Positions 1-7,225 of a stretch of 19,448 nt of DNA are shown one piece after another; within the stretch, counting starts at the first letter, position 1, and each line of letters begins with the position of its first letter. Origin of the DNA: an uncultured Collinsella sp. (GTDB lineage: Bacteria > Actinomycetota > Coriobacteriia > Coriobacteriales > Coriobacteriaceae); the NCBI GenBank assembly GCA_902492185.1, contig CABUKY010000019.1, positions 1-19,448 of the forward strand, given 5' to 3'. Both the position numbers and the translations under genes were made by a program. The notes below the pieces were generated by a model. That model was not told where the DNA came from. It was given only the letters and a program-made list of their open reading frames with translations, and searched no databases.

Positions 1-1
1 G

Positions 2-1015
2 GTTCAGATTGCCCCCCCTGCCGAGAGCGTCGCGGTCGATCCCCTGGTAATCGACGACCTCTCGCCGCTGGCCGAGCTTATGGCCGACGAGAGCGTGACC
101 AAGGTCTTCCACGCCTGCTCGCAGGATATGGAGGTCATGCTCCATACCGTGGGCGTGCTGCCACGACCGATTTTCGATACGCAGGTCGCCGCCGCTTTTT
201 TGGGCGAGCGCCAGCAGATTTCCTACGGCGCGCTCGTGCAGACGTTTTGCGGCGTCTCGCTGCCCAAGACCGAGTCGCTGACCGACTGGTCGCGTCGCCC
301 GCTGACCGATAAGCAGATTGAGTACGCGATCGATGACGTCAAATACCTGATCGTCGCCTATACCGAGATGATGAGCCGCCTGCGCGAGCTGGGCCGCGTG
401 GACTGGGTGCTCGACGAGTTGCGTCCTCTGGTCGATGAGTCGCACTACCGTGCCGATCGCCACGAGGCGTTCCGTAAGGTCAAGCGCATCAATTCGTGCA
501 GCCGTCACCAGTTGGGCATCGCGCGCGAGCTCGCCGCCTGGCGCGAGGATCGCGCCGAGCGCCGTAACATCCCGCGCAAGTGGGTCATGTCCGACGACAC
601 GCTGCTTGCGCTCGTTAAGCGCAATCCCGTGCGCGTTGAGGAGTTCCGTAGCATTCGCGGTACCGATCAGTTGGGGGAGCGCGACGTGGACGGCGCGCTC
701 ATGGCCATCAAGCGCGGCGCGAGCTGCCCGCACGATCGCCTGCCGCTCATGGTGCGCGGGCATCGTCAGATCTCTCCGGAGTTGGAGAGCGTGACGGACC
801 TGATGTATGCGCTCATTCGCCTAGTTGCCGAGCGCTCGGGCGTGGCGACCTCGGTCATTGCCTCGCGCGATGACCTGGCCGACTATATTGAGCACCCCGA
901 GCAGAGCCCCCTGCGCGAAGGCTGGCGCTTCGAGCTTGTGGGCTCGCGCCTGGACGATTTGCTCTCGGGCAACATGGGACTCACCGTGAAGGACGGCAAA
1001 ATCGAGCTTTTATAG
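2..1015 (+). CDS. rnd: Ribonuclease D, 5'-truncated by the window edge
   Basis: This is a 3'-5' exoribonuclease of the DEDDy family that trims tRNA and other stable RNA 3' ends in the cytoplasm. The frame is open from the first complete codon at 2, so the true start lies outside the window. The Exo I motif (DxE) is therefore not visible. Visible parts are the Exo II region FHACSQDMEV, the Exo III motif Y-x3-D in YAIDDVKYL, and a downstream HRDC domain beginning near SRHQLGIARELAAWRED, which is the usual RNase D order. About 337 residues are present. A 12-bp hairpin follows the stop codon, so the gene probably ends its transcription unit here. The family call is confident. The only real alternative is another HRDC-bearing DEDD exonuclease. 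Confidence 0.9.
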   Translation, partial: VQIAPPAESVAVDPLVIDDLSPLAELMADESVTKVFHACSQDMEVMLHTVGVLPRPIFDTQVAAAFLGERQQISYGALVQTFCGVSLPKTESLTDWSRRPLTDKQIEYAIDDVKYLIVAYTEMMSRLRELGRVDWVLDELRPLVDESHYRADRHEAFRKVKRINSCSRHQLGIARELAAWREDRAERRNIPRKWVMSDDTLLALVKRNPVRVEEFRSIRGTDQLGERDVDGALMAIKRGASCPHDRLPLMVRGHRQISPELESVTDLMYALIRLVAERSGVATSVIASRDDLADYIEHPEQSPLREGWRFELVGSRLDDLLSGNMGLTVKDGKIELL

Positions 1016-1022
1016 TCATATA

Positions 1023-1050
1023 GTTACGCGGTTTTACCAAACCGCGTAAC
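1023..1050 (+). terminator. Perfect 12-bp hairpin after rnd
   Basis: The arms GTTACGCGGTTT (1023-1034) and AAACCGCGTAAC (1039-1050) pair perfectly around a 4-nt loop, 8 nt after the rnd stop. No T-run follows, so it is a terminator candidate or an mRNA-stabilising hairpin rather than a textbook intrinsic terminator. Confidence 0.5.
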
Positions 1051-1063
1051 AGCTCGACGCTGC

Positions 1064-1161
1064 AAACGGCCGAGAACGGCAATCTGACGTTCAATCGTCG
1101 CTTGCGTACCAAAGTACGCGTCGCTTCTCTTTCACGTCACCTTGCTCGCTCTCGGCCGTTT
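1064..1161. repeat. Nested inverted-repeat element, 98 bp
   Basis: The outer 12-bp arms AAACGGCCGAGA (1064-1075) and TCTCGGCCGTTT (1150-1161) are perfect. An inner hairpin has arms GCGTAC (1104-1109) and GTACGC (1114-1119) with loop CAAA. No open reading frame of note lies inside. It sits between rnd and the metallopeptidase gene and could be a small dispersed palindromic (REP/MITE-like) unit. No target-site duplication is visible and copy number cannot be judged from one window. Confidence 0.55.
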
Positions 1162-1253
1162 TCGCTGACATTGCCAGAACATCGATGTTGATTTGCTGGT
1201 CAGTCGAATGGGTAGAATGCCTCCAACGTGTAACTCGATTCGGAGGAATTCGC

Positions 1254-1958
1254 ATGCCTTATTACTATGGATACGGCTTTGGCATCGACCCGCTGTACCT
1301 GCTGGTTGTTCTTGTCTGCACGGTGCTTGGCCTTGCCGCACAGAACTATATCAACTCGACGTACAAAACCTGGTCCAAGGTTCGCTCGGACGGCGCCACG
1401 GGCGCCACGGTCGCTCGCCGCATGCTCGACGCCAACGGCTGCAACGCCGTGGGTATCAAGGGTGTCGCTGGTGAGCTCACCGACCATTACAACCCGCAGG
1501 ACAACAACTTATATCTGTCAGACGCCAACCGTTCTGGCGGCTCGGTCGCAAGCGTTGCTGTCGCTTGTCACGAGGCAGGCCATGCCGCGCAGCGTCAAAG
1601 TGGCTATGCCATGATGAAGGTACGCACCGCCCTCGTGCCGGTCGTCAACTTTACCCAGAACACCTGGACCATCGTGTTGCTCATGGGTCTGTTTATGAAC
1701 ATCGCGGGACTCACGACCCTCGCACTGATCTTCTTCTCGTTTAGCGTGTTGTTCCAGCTGGTTACGCTGCCGGTCGAGATTGATGCTAGTCGGCGCGCCG
1801 TGGCGTATATTGAGCAGTCGGGCATGAGCTCCAAGCAGGTCAACGGTGCCAAGAAGGTACTGACGGCAGCCGCGCTTACCTATGTGGCCGCAGCGCTCAC
1901 GTCGATCATTCAGCTGCTCTATCTTATGGCTCGCTACAACAGAAACTCCAACCGATAA
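1254..1958 (+). CDS. Membrane zinc metallopeptidase, YugP type (Zn_peptidase_2)
   Basis: This is a predicted integral-membrane neutral zinc protease; physiological substrates of the family are poorly known. The ATG at 1254 was chosen because GGAGGA (1242-1247) lies 6 nt upstream; the frame runs further up but without such a site. The product is 234 residues, normal for the family. A hydrophobic segment covers roughly residues 10-32. The HExxH zinc motif is HEAGH at 106-110. Two further membrane segments lie at about 135-178, then the conserved LPVEIDASRRA (its Glu is a likely third zinc ligand, by family knowledge), and a last hydrophobic helix at about 206-228. A weak promoter-like pair (TTGATT at 1188, TAGAAT at 1213, 19-nt spacing) lies upstream. 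The gene is flanked by hairpins and is probably monocistronic. Confidence 0.85.
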   Translation: MPYYYGYGFGIDPLYLLVVLVCTVLGLAAQNYINSTYKTWSKVRSDGATGATVARRMLDANGCNAVGIKGVAGELTDHYNPQDNNLYLSDANRSGGSVASVAVACHEAGHAAQRQSGYAMMKVRTALVPVVNFTQNTWTIVLLMGLFMNIAGLTTLALIFFSFSVLFQLVTLPVEIDASRRAVAYIEQSGMSSKQVNGAKKVLTAAALTYVAAALTSIIQLLYLMARYNRNSNR

Positions 1959-1974
1959 CAAATTGGGTCGCTGG

Positions 1975-2004
1975 GCGCCGCGGGGATTCGTGTCCCCGCG
2001 GCGC
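1975..2004 (+). terminator. GC-rich 12-bp hairpin after the metallopeptidase gene
   Basis: The arms GCGCCGCGGGGA (1975-1986) and TCCCCGCGGCGC (1993-2004) are a perfect pair with a 6-nt loop, 16 nt after the stop codon. No T-run follows. The stability and position argue for termination or 3'-end protection. Confidence 0.6.
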
Positions 2005-2061
2005 TGTACTATGTGTTGGACTTAAATTTGCGCAGGGCCGAAGCCCTTGTGCACGATGACG

Positions 2062-2069
2062 AAAGGAGG
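2062..2069 (+). promoter_or_regulatory. Ribosome binding site that decides the xseA start
   Basis: AAAGGAGG is a near-perfect anti-Shine-Dalgarno match 4 nt before the GTG at 2074. Upstream in-frame TTG (2047) and ATG (2056) codons lack a site and would place this sequence inside the coding region, so GTG is preferred. Confidence 0.65.
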
Positions 2070-2073
2070 CTGC

Positions 2074-3525
2074 GTGGCAGGCTGGAATCTGACCGGCAAT
2101 ACCGTTTCCGCCGAGTTTGACGGTTCGGACGAGCGGGAGCGCAAGGAGCTCAGCGTGAGCCAGGCGGTAGAAATCGCCGCCGGTGCGCTCGATGCCATTC
2201 CGCAGCTGAGTGTCCTGGGCGAGGTCACGGGTTTCCGTGGTCCCAACGCCCGAAGCGGCCACTGCTACTTCCAGATTAAAGACGACTCGGCCGCCGTCGA
2301 CTGCATCATCTGGAAGGGCGCCTATCTCAAGCGTACCTTCGATCTGCGTGACGGCATGCAGGTGAGCTTTAAGGGCAGCTTCAACCTCTATAAGCCCACG
2401 GGTCGTATGAGCTTTGTCGCTCGCTCGTTTTCGCTGGCGGGGGAGGGTCTGCTGCGTCAACAAGTGGCGCAACTGGCCGAAAAGCTACGCCGTGAGGGTC
2501 TGATGGACGAAGCGCGCAAGCGCCGCATACCGGTGTTCTGCTCGCGCGTGGCGGTCGTCACCTCGCTTTCGGGTGCCGTAATCGATGACGTCAAGCGCAC
2601 ACTGCGCCGTCGCAACCCGCTTGTCGAGCTTGTTTGCGTGGGGGCTAAAGTTCAAGGCGAGGGTGCGCCGTCAGAGCTCATTGAAGGCCTGCGCCGCGCC
2701 GCTGCCATTACGCCGGCGCCCGATTGCATCTTGCTGGTGCGCGGCGGCGGCTCCTTTGAGGACCTCATGACCTTTAATGACGAGGAGCTTGCCCGCGCGG
2801 TGGCGGCTTGTCCCGTGCCCGTGGTGACCGGCATTGGCCATGAGCCCGATACCTCGATTTGCGACATGGTGAGCGACCGTCGCGCCTCCACGCCTACGGC
2901 GGCGGCCGAATCGGTGGCGCCGGCTATGACGGAGTTGGCCGATGTGCTCGAGGCGCGCTATCAGCGTCTGGGTGCCGCGATGGCATCGATGATTGGGTCG
3001 GCCCAGGTCGACCTGGAGATGCTCGATCAGCGCGGTCGCCGTGCCTGGGATACCTATACGGCTCGCTTGGGCGATGCGCTCGATGCGGCTGCGTGCCGCC
3101 CGTGCCTCAACGACCCAACGTTTATGGTTGAGCGTCGCGAGTCTGAGCTTGCCCTGACGGCCGATCGTTTGTCCGGCGCCATAACGCGTTCGGTTGGGGC
3201 ATTCCGCTCCAACTTTGAGCGTCTACCCGAGCGCTTGATCGCAAGCACCTCAGGACTCGATGGCAAGCGCCATGCGCTCACGCTCGCAAGCTCCCGCCTG
3301 GAGCATCAGGGGCGCACGATGCTCAGCAAGCCAGCGTCCGACCTGGGCCGTGCAGCGGCTTCGCTCGATGCCCTGTCGCCGCTCAAGGTGCTTGCCCGCG
3401 GCTATTCCATCGCGTACAGCGTTGACGGCGTGGCTACAAGTGCCAAGACCTTTAAGCCGGGCGACGCCATTCGCGTGCGCATGGCAGACGGCAACGTGGC
3501 AGCAACGGTCAATACGGTCGAATAG
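2074..3525 (+). CDS. xseA: Exodeoxyribonuclease VII large subunit
   Basis: This is the catalytic subunit of the single-strand-specific exonuclease VII, which degrades ssDNA from both ends and acts with XseB. From GTG 2074 the product is 483 residues, slightly longer than the common 400-450 because of an N-terminal extension. An OB-fold domain follows, with GEVTGFRGPNARSGHCYFQI and VDCIIWKGAY. The exonuclease VII core holds the hallmark stretch LLVRGGGSFEDLMTFNDEEL and GIGHEPDTSICDMVSDRRAS, followed by a long helical region and a C-terminal segment with LARGYSIAYS. xseB starts 42 nt downstream with its own ribosome binding site, the usual operon order, giving the two subunits together. Confidence 0.95.
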   Translation: MAGWNLTGNTVSAEFDGSDERERKELSVSQAVEIAAGALDAIPQLSVLGEVTGFRGPNARSGHCYFQIKDDSAAVDCIIWKGAYLKRTFDLRDGMQVSFKGSFNLYKPTGRMSFVARSFSLAGEGLLRQQVAQLAEKLRREGLMDEARKRRIPVFCSRVAVVTSLSGAVIDDVKRTLRRRNPLVELVCVGAKVQGEGAPSELIEGLRRAAAITPAPDCILLVRGGGSFEDLMTFNDEELARAVAACPVPVVTGIGHEPDTSICDMVSDRRASTPTAAAESVAPAMTELADVLEARYQRLGAAMASMIGSAQVDLEMLDQRGRRAWDTYTARLGDALDAAACRPCLNDPTFMVERRESELALTADRLSGAITRSVGAFRSNFERLPERLIASTSGLDGKRHALTLASSRLEHQGRTMLSKPASDLGRAAASLDALSPLKVLARGYSIAYSVDGVATSAKTFKPGDAIRVRMADGNVAATVNTVE

Positions 3526-3567
3526 ACCGCGTTTTACAGTGATAAACCTTTGGGAAAGGAAACAGCT

Positions 3568-3834
3568 ATGGCAGAGAAGACCCCGGTCGAGCAGCTTACG
3601 TACAAGCAGGCTTCGCAGGAGTTGGAGCTCATCATTCGCAGCTTGGAGTCGGGCGATATGGAGCTCGAGGAATCGCTCGAGAGCTATACCCGCGGCGTCG
3701 AGCTCCTCAAGAGCCTGCGCACCCGCCTGTCCGATGCCGAGCAGAGGGTCTCGGTGCTTCTTAAGGACGTTGACGGCAACGACGTGCTCGCCGACGGCGA
3801 AGCCGCCAACACGGACGACAACCTCTCGTTCTAA
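3568..3834 (+). CDS. xseB: Exodeoxyribonuclease VII small subunit
   Basis: This is the small accessory subunit of exonuclease VII, which coats the helical part of XseA. The ATG at 3568 is preceded by AAAGGA (3555-3560) at 7 nt; a TTG 18 nt upstream has no site. The product is 88 residues, typical for the family. The diagnostic pattern is present: LTYKQASQELELIIRSLESG, then LEESLESYTRGVELLKSLRTRL and the Asp/Glu-rich helical tail. It is co-oriented with and close to xseA, with no terminator between them, so the two are almost certainly co-transcribed. The acidic, unstructured C-terminus (NDVLADGEAANTDDN) is unremarkable. Confidence 0.93.
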   Translation: MAEKTPVEQLTYKQASQELELIIRSLESGDMELEESLESYTRGVELLKSLRTRLSDAEQRVSVLLKDVDGNDVLADGEAANTDDNLSF

Positions 3835-3848
3835 CCATCCCGACCAAA

Positions 3849-3854
3849 TATAAT
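3849..3854 (+). promoter_or_regulatory. Consensus -10 box TATAAT before the HIT gene
   Basis: A perfect TATAAT sits 30 nt before the HIT-protein start codon, in the short gap after xseB. No convincing -35 hexamer is found at 16-18 nt, so this is only a candidate promoter. If active, the HIT gene can be transcribed independently of xseAB. Confidence 0.4.
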
Positions 3855-3883
3855 TGCCTTGGTCTGTGAGAAAGGAACCAACC

Positions 3884-4219
3884 ATGTGCGATTGCATCTT
3901 CTGCAAAATTGCCAACCACGAGATCCCCTCGACCGTTGTCTATGAGGACGACCAGGTCATCGCCTTCGACGACCTCAATCCCCAGGCGCCGGTCCATACG
4001 CTCGTGATCCCCAAGAAGCACTACAGTGACATCGCCGACAACGTACCTGCCGAGACCATGGGCGCCATGGCTCACGCCATCCAGGAGGTCGCTAAGGTCA
4101 AGGGCTTGGAGGACGGTTTCCGGGTCATCTCCAACAAGGGCGTCAACGCCGGCCAGACCGTCATGCACTTCCACATGCACGTTCTCGGTGGCAAGAACCT
4201 GGGCGAGAACCTCATCTGA
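3884..4219 (+). CDS. HIT-family (HINT-type) nucleotide-binding protein
   Basis: This is a histidine-triad phosphoramidase/nucleotidyl hydrolase of the HINT branch, acting in the cytoplasm on AMP-linked substrates; the true substrate is not inferable. The ATG at 3884 has AAAGGA (3871-3876) 7 nt upstream. The product is 111 residues, the usual size. The N-terminus carries the zinc-type cysteines of CDCIFCKI. The middle has DDLNPQAPVHTLVIPKKH. The triad HFHMHVLGG places His at 95, 97 and 99. The gene follows xseAB in the same direction but has its own candidate -10 box. It is a well-conserved housekeeping gene with nothing odd in it. Confidence 0.93.
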   Translation: MCDCIFCKIANHEIPSTVVYEDDQVIAFDDLNPQAPVHTLVIPKKHYSDIADNVPAETMGAMAHAIQEVAKVKGLEDGFRVISNKGVNAGQTVMHFHMHVLGGKNLGENLI

Positions 4220-4279
4220 GGGCGCTTTTTCCTTGCAATGAAACGGAAGCTCAAGCACCGATAACTTATATATCAACGC

Positions 4280-4313
4280 AATAAACCCGAGCGCGAGGGC
4301 GTTTGGGTTTATT
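4280..4313 (+). terminator. Hairpin between the HIT gene and ackA copy 1
   Basis: The arms AATAAACCC (4280-4288) and GGGTTTATT (4305-4313) are a perfect 9-bp pair enclosing a GC-rich interior. It may end HIT transcription. As it lies about 54 nt before the ackA start it could instead be part of that gene's leader. A related AATAAACCC-containing hairpin lies upstream of pta at 8275-8297. Confidence 0.45.
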
Positions 4314-4366
4314 ATTGAAGCGTATGTAACCTGGCGGCGCCACACCGCCTGTTAGTAGGGAGACAC

Positions 4367-5545
4367 ATGAACGTTCTGGTCGTCAACGCAGGATCTTCGA
4401 CCCTTAAGTATCAGGACATCGATACCAAGTCCCACAAGGTGTCCGCAAAGGGCTCCTGCGAGCGCGTCTGCTTTACCGGCGGTACCTTCACCCACGCTGC
4501 CAACGGTTCCAAGAAGGTGACCGAGAACATCGAGTTCCCCGACCACAAGGTCGCCATCGAGGTCGTTCTGAAGGACCTCGAGGCCAACGGCGTCAAGATC
4601 GAGGGCATTGGTCACCGTATCGTTCAGGGCGGCTGGTACTTCGGCGATTCCTCCCTCGTCGACGAGGACGTCCTCGCCAAGATCCGCGAGGTCGCTCCGC
4701 TGGCGCCGCTGCACAACAACCCCGAGGCCAACGTTATCGAGTACTGCCTGGAGCAGTATCCCGATCTGCCCAACGTTACGGTCTACGACACCGCTTTTCA
4801 CTTCAACATGCCCGAGGTTGCCAAGACCTACGCCCTTCCCAAGGATGTTTGCGACAAGCTGCACATCCGTAAGTACGGCGCCCACGGCACCAGCTATCGC
4901 TACATCTCCAAGAAGGTCGCCGAGATGACCAACGGCGAGGCCCGCAAGGTCGTCGTGTGCCACATCGGCTCTGGTGCCTCCCTGTGCGCCATCGAGGACG
5001 GCAAGTGCATGGATACCACCATGGGCCTCACCCCGCTCGACGGCGTCATGATGGGCACCCGCTGCGGCTCCATTGACCCGGCTACCGTGTGCTACCTGCA
5101 GCGCGAGGGTGGCTACACCTTCGACGAGGTCGACGAGATGATGAACAAGAAGTCCGGTCTTTTGGCTGTGACCGGTGGCAAGACCAACGACTGCCGCAAC
5201 GTCGAGGAGCTCGCCGCCGCTGGCGACCCCGAGGCTCAGCTCGCCTTCGACATGTTCGTCTACAAGATTGCCGCCAAGGCTGCCGAGATGGCCACTTCCA
5301 TGTGTGGCATGGACACGCTGGTCTTCACCGCCGGCATCGGTGAGCACGCTCCGGCCGTTCGCGCCGGCGTTGCCGACCGTCTGGCCTTTATGGGCGTCAA
5401 GATGGACCATGCCCGTAACGCCCTGCGTGGCGACGGCGCTTGGTGCCTGTCTGCCAAGGATTCCAAGGTCAAGATCTTTGTCATCCCCACGGACGAGGAG
5501 TTCATGATCGCTTCCGACGTCGAGCGCATCGTCAACGGCAAGTAA
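4367..5545 (+). CDS. ackA: Acetate kinase paralog 1, with altered active-site residues
   Basis: This belongs to the acetate kinase family (acetyl phosphate + ADP to acetate + ATP), cytoplasmic. The product is 392 residues, full length, with ATG 4367 preceded by a TAGGGAG site. The fold markers are intact: NAGSS at 7-11, HRIVQGG, PLAPLHN, VYDTAFH, AHGTS with His173, GLTPLDG, MGTRCGSIDPA and PTDEEFMIA. Compared with copy 2 and with Methanosarcina AckA as I remember it, four conserved positions differ: Ser12 is Thr, the second His of HGTSH is Tyr177, the Asn of HLGNG is Ser202, and the Asn of GIGEN is His327. The gene has its own terminator and sits directly before copy 2. It may be an acetate kinase with changed kinetics or a kinase for another short-chain acid. 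The family is certain; the exact substrate is open. Confidence 0.88.
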   Translation: MNVLVVNAGSSTLKYQDIDTKSHKVSAKGSCERVCFTGGTFTHAANGSKKVTENIEFPDHKVAIEVVLKDLEANGVKIEGIGHRIVQGGWYFGDSSLVDEDVLAKIREVAPLAPLHNNPEANVIEYCLEQYPDLPNVTVYDTAFHFNMPEVAKTYALPKDVCDKLHIRKYGAHGTSYRYISKKVAEMTNGEARKVVVCHIGSGASLCAIEDGKCMDTTMGLTPLDGVMMGTRCGSIDPATVCYLQREGGYTFDEVDEMMNKKSGLLAVTGGKTNDCRNVEELAAAGDPEAQLAFDMFVYKIAAKAAEMATSMCGMDTLVFTAGIGEHAPAVRAGVADRLAFMGVKMDHARNALRGDGAWCLSAKDSKVKIFVIPTDEEFMIASDVERIVNGK

Positions 5546-5556
5546 TTGCAAGAGGG

Positions 5557-5595
5557 GAGGGGCTGGACGACCAAGTGCCGTTCAGCCCCTCTTTT
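5557..5595 (+). terminator. Intrinsic terminator of ackA copy 1
   Basis: A 12-bp stem (5557-5568 with 5580-5591, one G-U pair) with core GAGGGGCTG/CAGCCCCTC is followed immediately by TTTT. It lies 11 nt after the stop codon, so the two ackA genes are probably separate transcription units. Confidence 0.85.
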
Positions 5596-5709
5596 GCGCT
5601 CGTTGGGCGATATGCCTGATAGTTATTTATTAAGTTGTGATAACTTCTTATTAACATGCGGCCGCCTTAAGGGGTCTGCGTCGACCGTATTGCACTGCAA
5701 AGGAGTCTC

Positions 5710-6888
5710 ATGAACGTACTTGTTGTCAACGCCGGCAGCTCAAGCCTTAAATATCAGCTTTTGGATACCGATACCCGCGAGGTTTTCGCCAAGGGCAACT
5801 GCGAACGTATCGGTTCGGACATGGGCATCTTTGGCCACTCCGAGAACGGTGGCGCCAAGCAGACCGAGGAGGTCCCTTTCCCCGATCATCGCTCTGCTAT
5901 CGCTCGCGTGCTCGAGGAGCTCGAGAAGACCGACTTTACGATTGATGGCATTGGCCATCGTATCGTTCAGGGCGGCTGGCACTTCGATGATTCCGCGGTC
6001 GTCGACGATGAGGTCATGGCTAAGATCCTTGAGGTGGCCCCGCTCGCTCCGCTGCACAATTACGGCGAGGCCGCGGCAATCGAATATTGCCGCGAGAAGT
6101 ATCCTGAGCTGCCCAACGTGGCCGTCTTCGACACCTCGTTCCACATGACCATGCCCGAGGTCGCCTACACCTACGCGCTGCCCAAGGACGTGTGCGACAA
6201 GTACCACGTGCGCAAGTACGGCGCACACGGTACGAGCCACCGCTACGAGTGGATGATGGCCAAGGAGATCCTGGGCTCGCGCTGCCACCGTCTGCTTTCG
6301 TGCCATCTGGGCAACGGTGCTTCGCTTGCCGCCATTGAGGACGGCGTGTGCCGCGATACCACGATGGGCCTCACGCCGCTTGACGGCCTGATGATGGGCA
6401 CCCGTTGTGGTTCCATTGACCCGGCCACCGTGTGCTACCTGCAGCGCGAGGGCGGCTACAGCTACCAGGAAGTCGACGACATGATGAACAAGCAGTCCGG
6501 CCTGCTTGCCATTTCGGGCATCTCCAACGACGCCCGCGACATCCGCACGCGCGCCTCCGAGGGAGATGAGCGCTGCCTGCTCGCCTTCGATATGTTTGCC
6601 TACAAGGCTATGCAGCAGGCCGGCTCCATGATCGCCTCCATGGCGGGCGTGGATACCATCACCTTTACCGCCGGCATCGGCGAGAACGACTGGTCGATCC
6701 GCAAGGCCTTCTGCGACTGCTTCGAGTGGCTGGGCGTGCGCATCGACAACAACAAGAACCGCGAGGCCGTGGGCAACGGCCCACAGGTCATCAGCGCCGC
6801 CGGCTCTTCCGTCACGGTTATGGTCATCCCCACCGACGAGGAATACATGATCGCCCACGACGTCGAGCGCCTGACCAAGAACAACTAA
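5710..6888 (+). CDS. ackA: Acetate kinase paralog 2, canonical active site
   Basis: This acetate kinase makes ATP from acetyl phosphate in the fermentative pathway, with acetyl phosphate supplied by pta just downstream. It is 392 residues, the same length as copy 1. The ATG at 5710 has AAAGGAG (5699-5704) 5 nt upstream. Catalytic motifs match the family: NAGSSSLKYQ, HRIVQGG, PLAPLHN, FDTSFHMTMP, HGTSHRY, CHLGNGASLAAIE, MGTRCGSIDPA, TAGIGEN and PTDEEYMIA. Both copies share a Gln where many AckA proteins have His in HRVVHGGE, so that change predates the duplication or is lineage-typical. The gap before it contains an AT-rich stretch (5618-5656) that probably holds its promoter. A strong terminator follows. 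Confidence 0.95.
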   Translation: MNVLVVNAGSSSLKYQLLDTDTREVFAKGNCERIGSDMGIFGHSENGGAKQTEEVPFPDHRSAIARVLEELEKTDFTIDGIGHRIVQGGWHFDDSAVVDDEVMAKILEVAPLAPLHNYGEAAAIEYCREKYPELPNVAVFDTSFHMTMPEVAYTYALPKDVCDKYHVRKYGAHGTSHRYEWMMAKEILGSRCHRLLSCHLGNGASLAAIEDGVCRDTTMGLTPLDGLMMGTRCGSIDPATVCYLQREGGYSYQEVDDMMNKQSGLLAISGISNDARDIRTRASEGDERCLLAFDMFAYKAMQQAGSMIASMAGVDTITFTAGIGENDWSIRKAFCDCFEWLGVRIDNNKNREAVGNGPQVISAAGSSVTVMVIPTDEEYMIAHDVERLTKNN

Positions 6889-6910
6889 CGCGCGCATTTG
6901 CAAGTAAACG

Positions 6911-6946
6911 AAAGGCCTCCAGAGCAACGGCTCCGGAGGCCTTTTT
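6911..6946 (+). terminator. Intrinsic terminator of ackA copy 2
   Basis: The stem AAAGGCCTCC (6911-6920) with GGAGGCCTTT (6935-6944) contains an inner GAGC/GCTC pair and is followed by further T residues. It sits 22 nt after the stop codon and is a clear intrinsic terminator. Confidence 0.88.
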
Positions 6947-7094
6947 GCTAGCAGGCGGAAATTCCAGTCCCAAAGTGACCATCGCCGGCAACGCCTGCAC
7001 TTCCAGCAACGGAACCCGACCATTCAGATCCTCAGCCCCAGCTCGTAGCCAAGCCGCCGTCCACCCCAGATGCCCTGAATGCCACGTGACGGTA
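6947..7094. other. Unassigned intergenic stretch between ackA copy 2 and the pta-side repeat
   Basis: I find no gene, ribosome binding site or strong hairpin in these 148 nt. Short open frames exist on both strands, but none has a plausible start or a recognisable protein motif. It separates two convergent units. Confidence 0.5.
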
Positions 7095-7225
7095 GAAGGC
7101 AGCGCAGGTTAACCCCTGAAAACACTCCGCAGACCAGAAACGCCCCCGTTCGTAGCTCCGAAGGAGCAGAACGGGGGCGTTTCATTGGTCGAGGACGTTT
7201 TCAGGGGTTAACCTGCGCTGCCTTC
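7095..7225. repeat. 131-bp concentric inverted repeat with perfect 29-bp arms
   Basis: The left arm 7095-7123 (begins GAAGGCAGCGCAGG, ends CCCTGAAAAC) is the exact reverse complement of the right arm 7197-7225. Between them are a second pair GACCA/TGGTC (7132-7136 and 7186-7190), a third 14-bp pair AAACGCCCCCGTTC/GAACGGGGGCGTTT (7138-7151 and 7169-7182) and a small GCTCC/GGAGC tip. Almost the whole element can fold into one long structure on either strand. It ends 16 nt before the pta stop codon. No target-site duplication or coding content is seen. Confidence 0.85.
7138..7182 (-). terminator. Core terminator hairpin of pta, probably bidirectional
   Basis: The perfect 14-bp stem with core ACGCCCCCGT/ACGGGGGCGT and tip GCTCC-GAA-GGAGC lies about 60 nt beyond the pta stop codon, inside the larger inverted repeat. 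The flanking A/T triplets give only a weak U-tract in each direction. Confidence 0.65.

Noticed and set aside
4352..5551. A 399-codon minus-strand frame opposite ackA copy 1
   Set aside because: Low-complexity translation and complete overlap with a well-supported kinase gene; it has no ribosome binding site or family motif.
5635..5656. Rex/Crp-like half site TTGTGA before ackA copy 2
   Set aside because: The second half (TTAACA) is 10 nt away rather than at the correct spacing, so the palindrome is not a proper Rex or Crp operator. It may only be AT-rich promoter DNA.
5740..7023. A 427-codon minus-strand frame opposite ackA copy 2 and its downstream gap
   Set aside because: It is antisense to a canonical acetate kinase and crosses a strong terminator; its composition is that of a codon shadow.
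6973..7110. Short minus-strand frame ending VDGGLATSWG-stop in the ackA/pta gap
   Set aside because: I could not tie it to a known protein tail or find a start codon with a ribosome binding site, so it is not called a gene or pseudogene.
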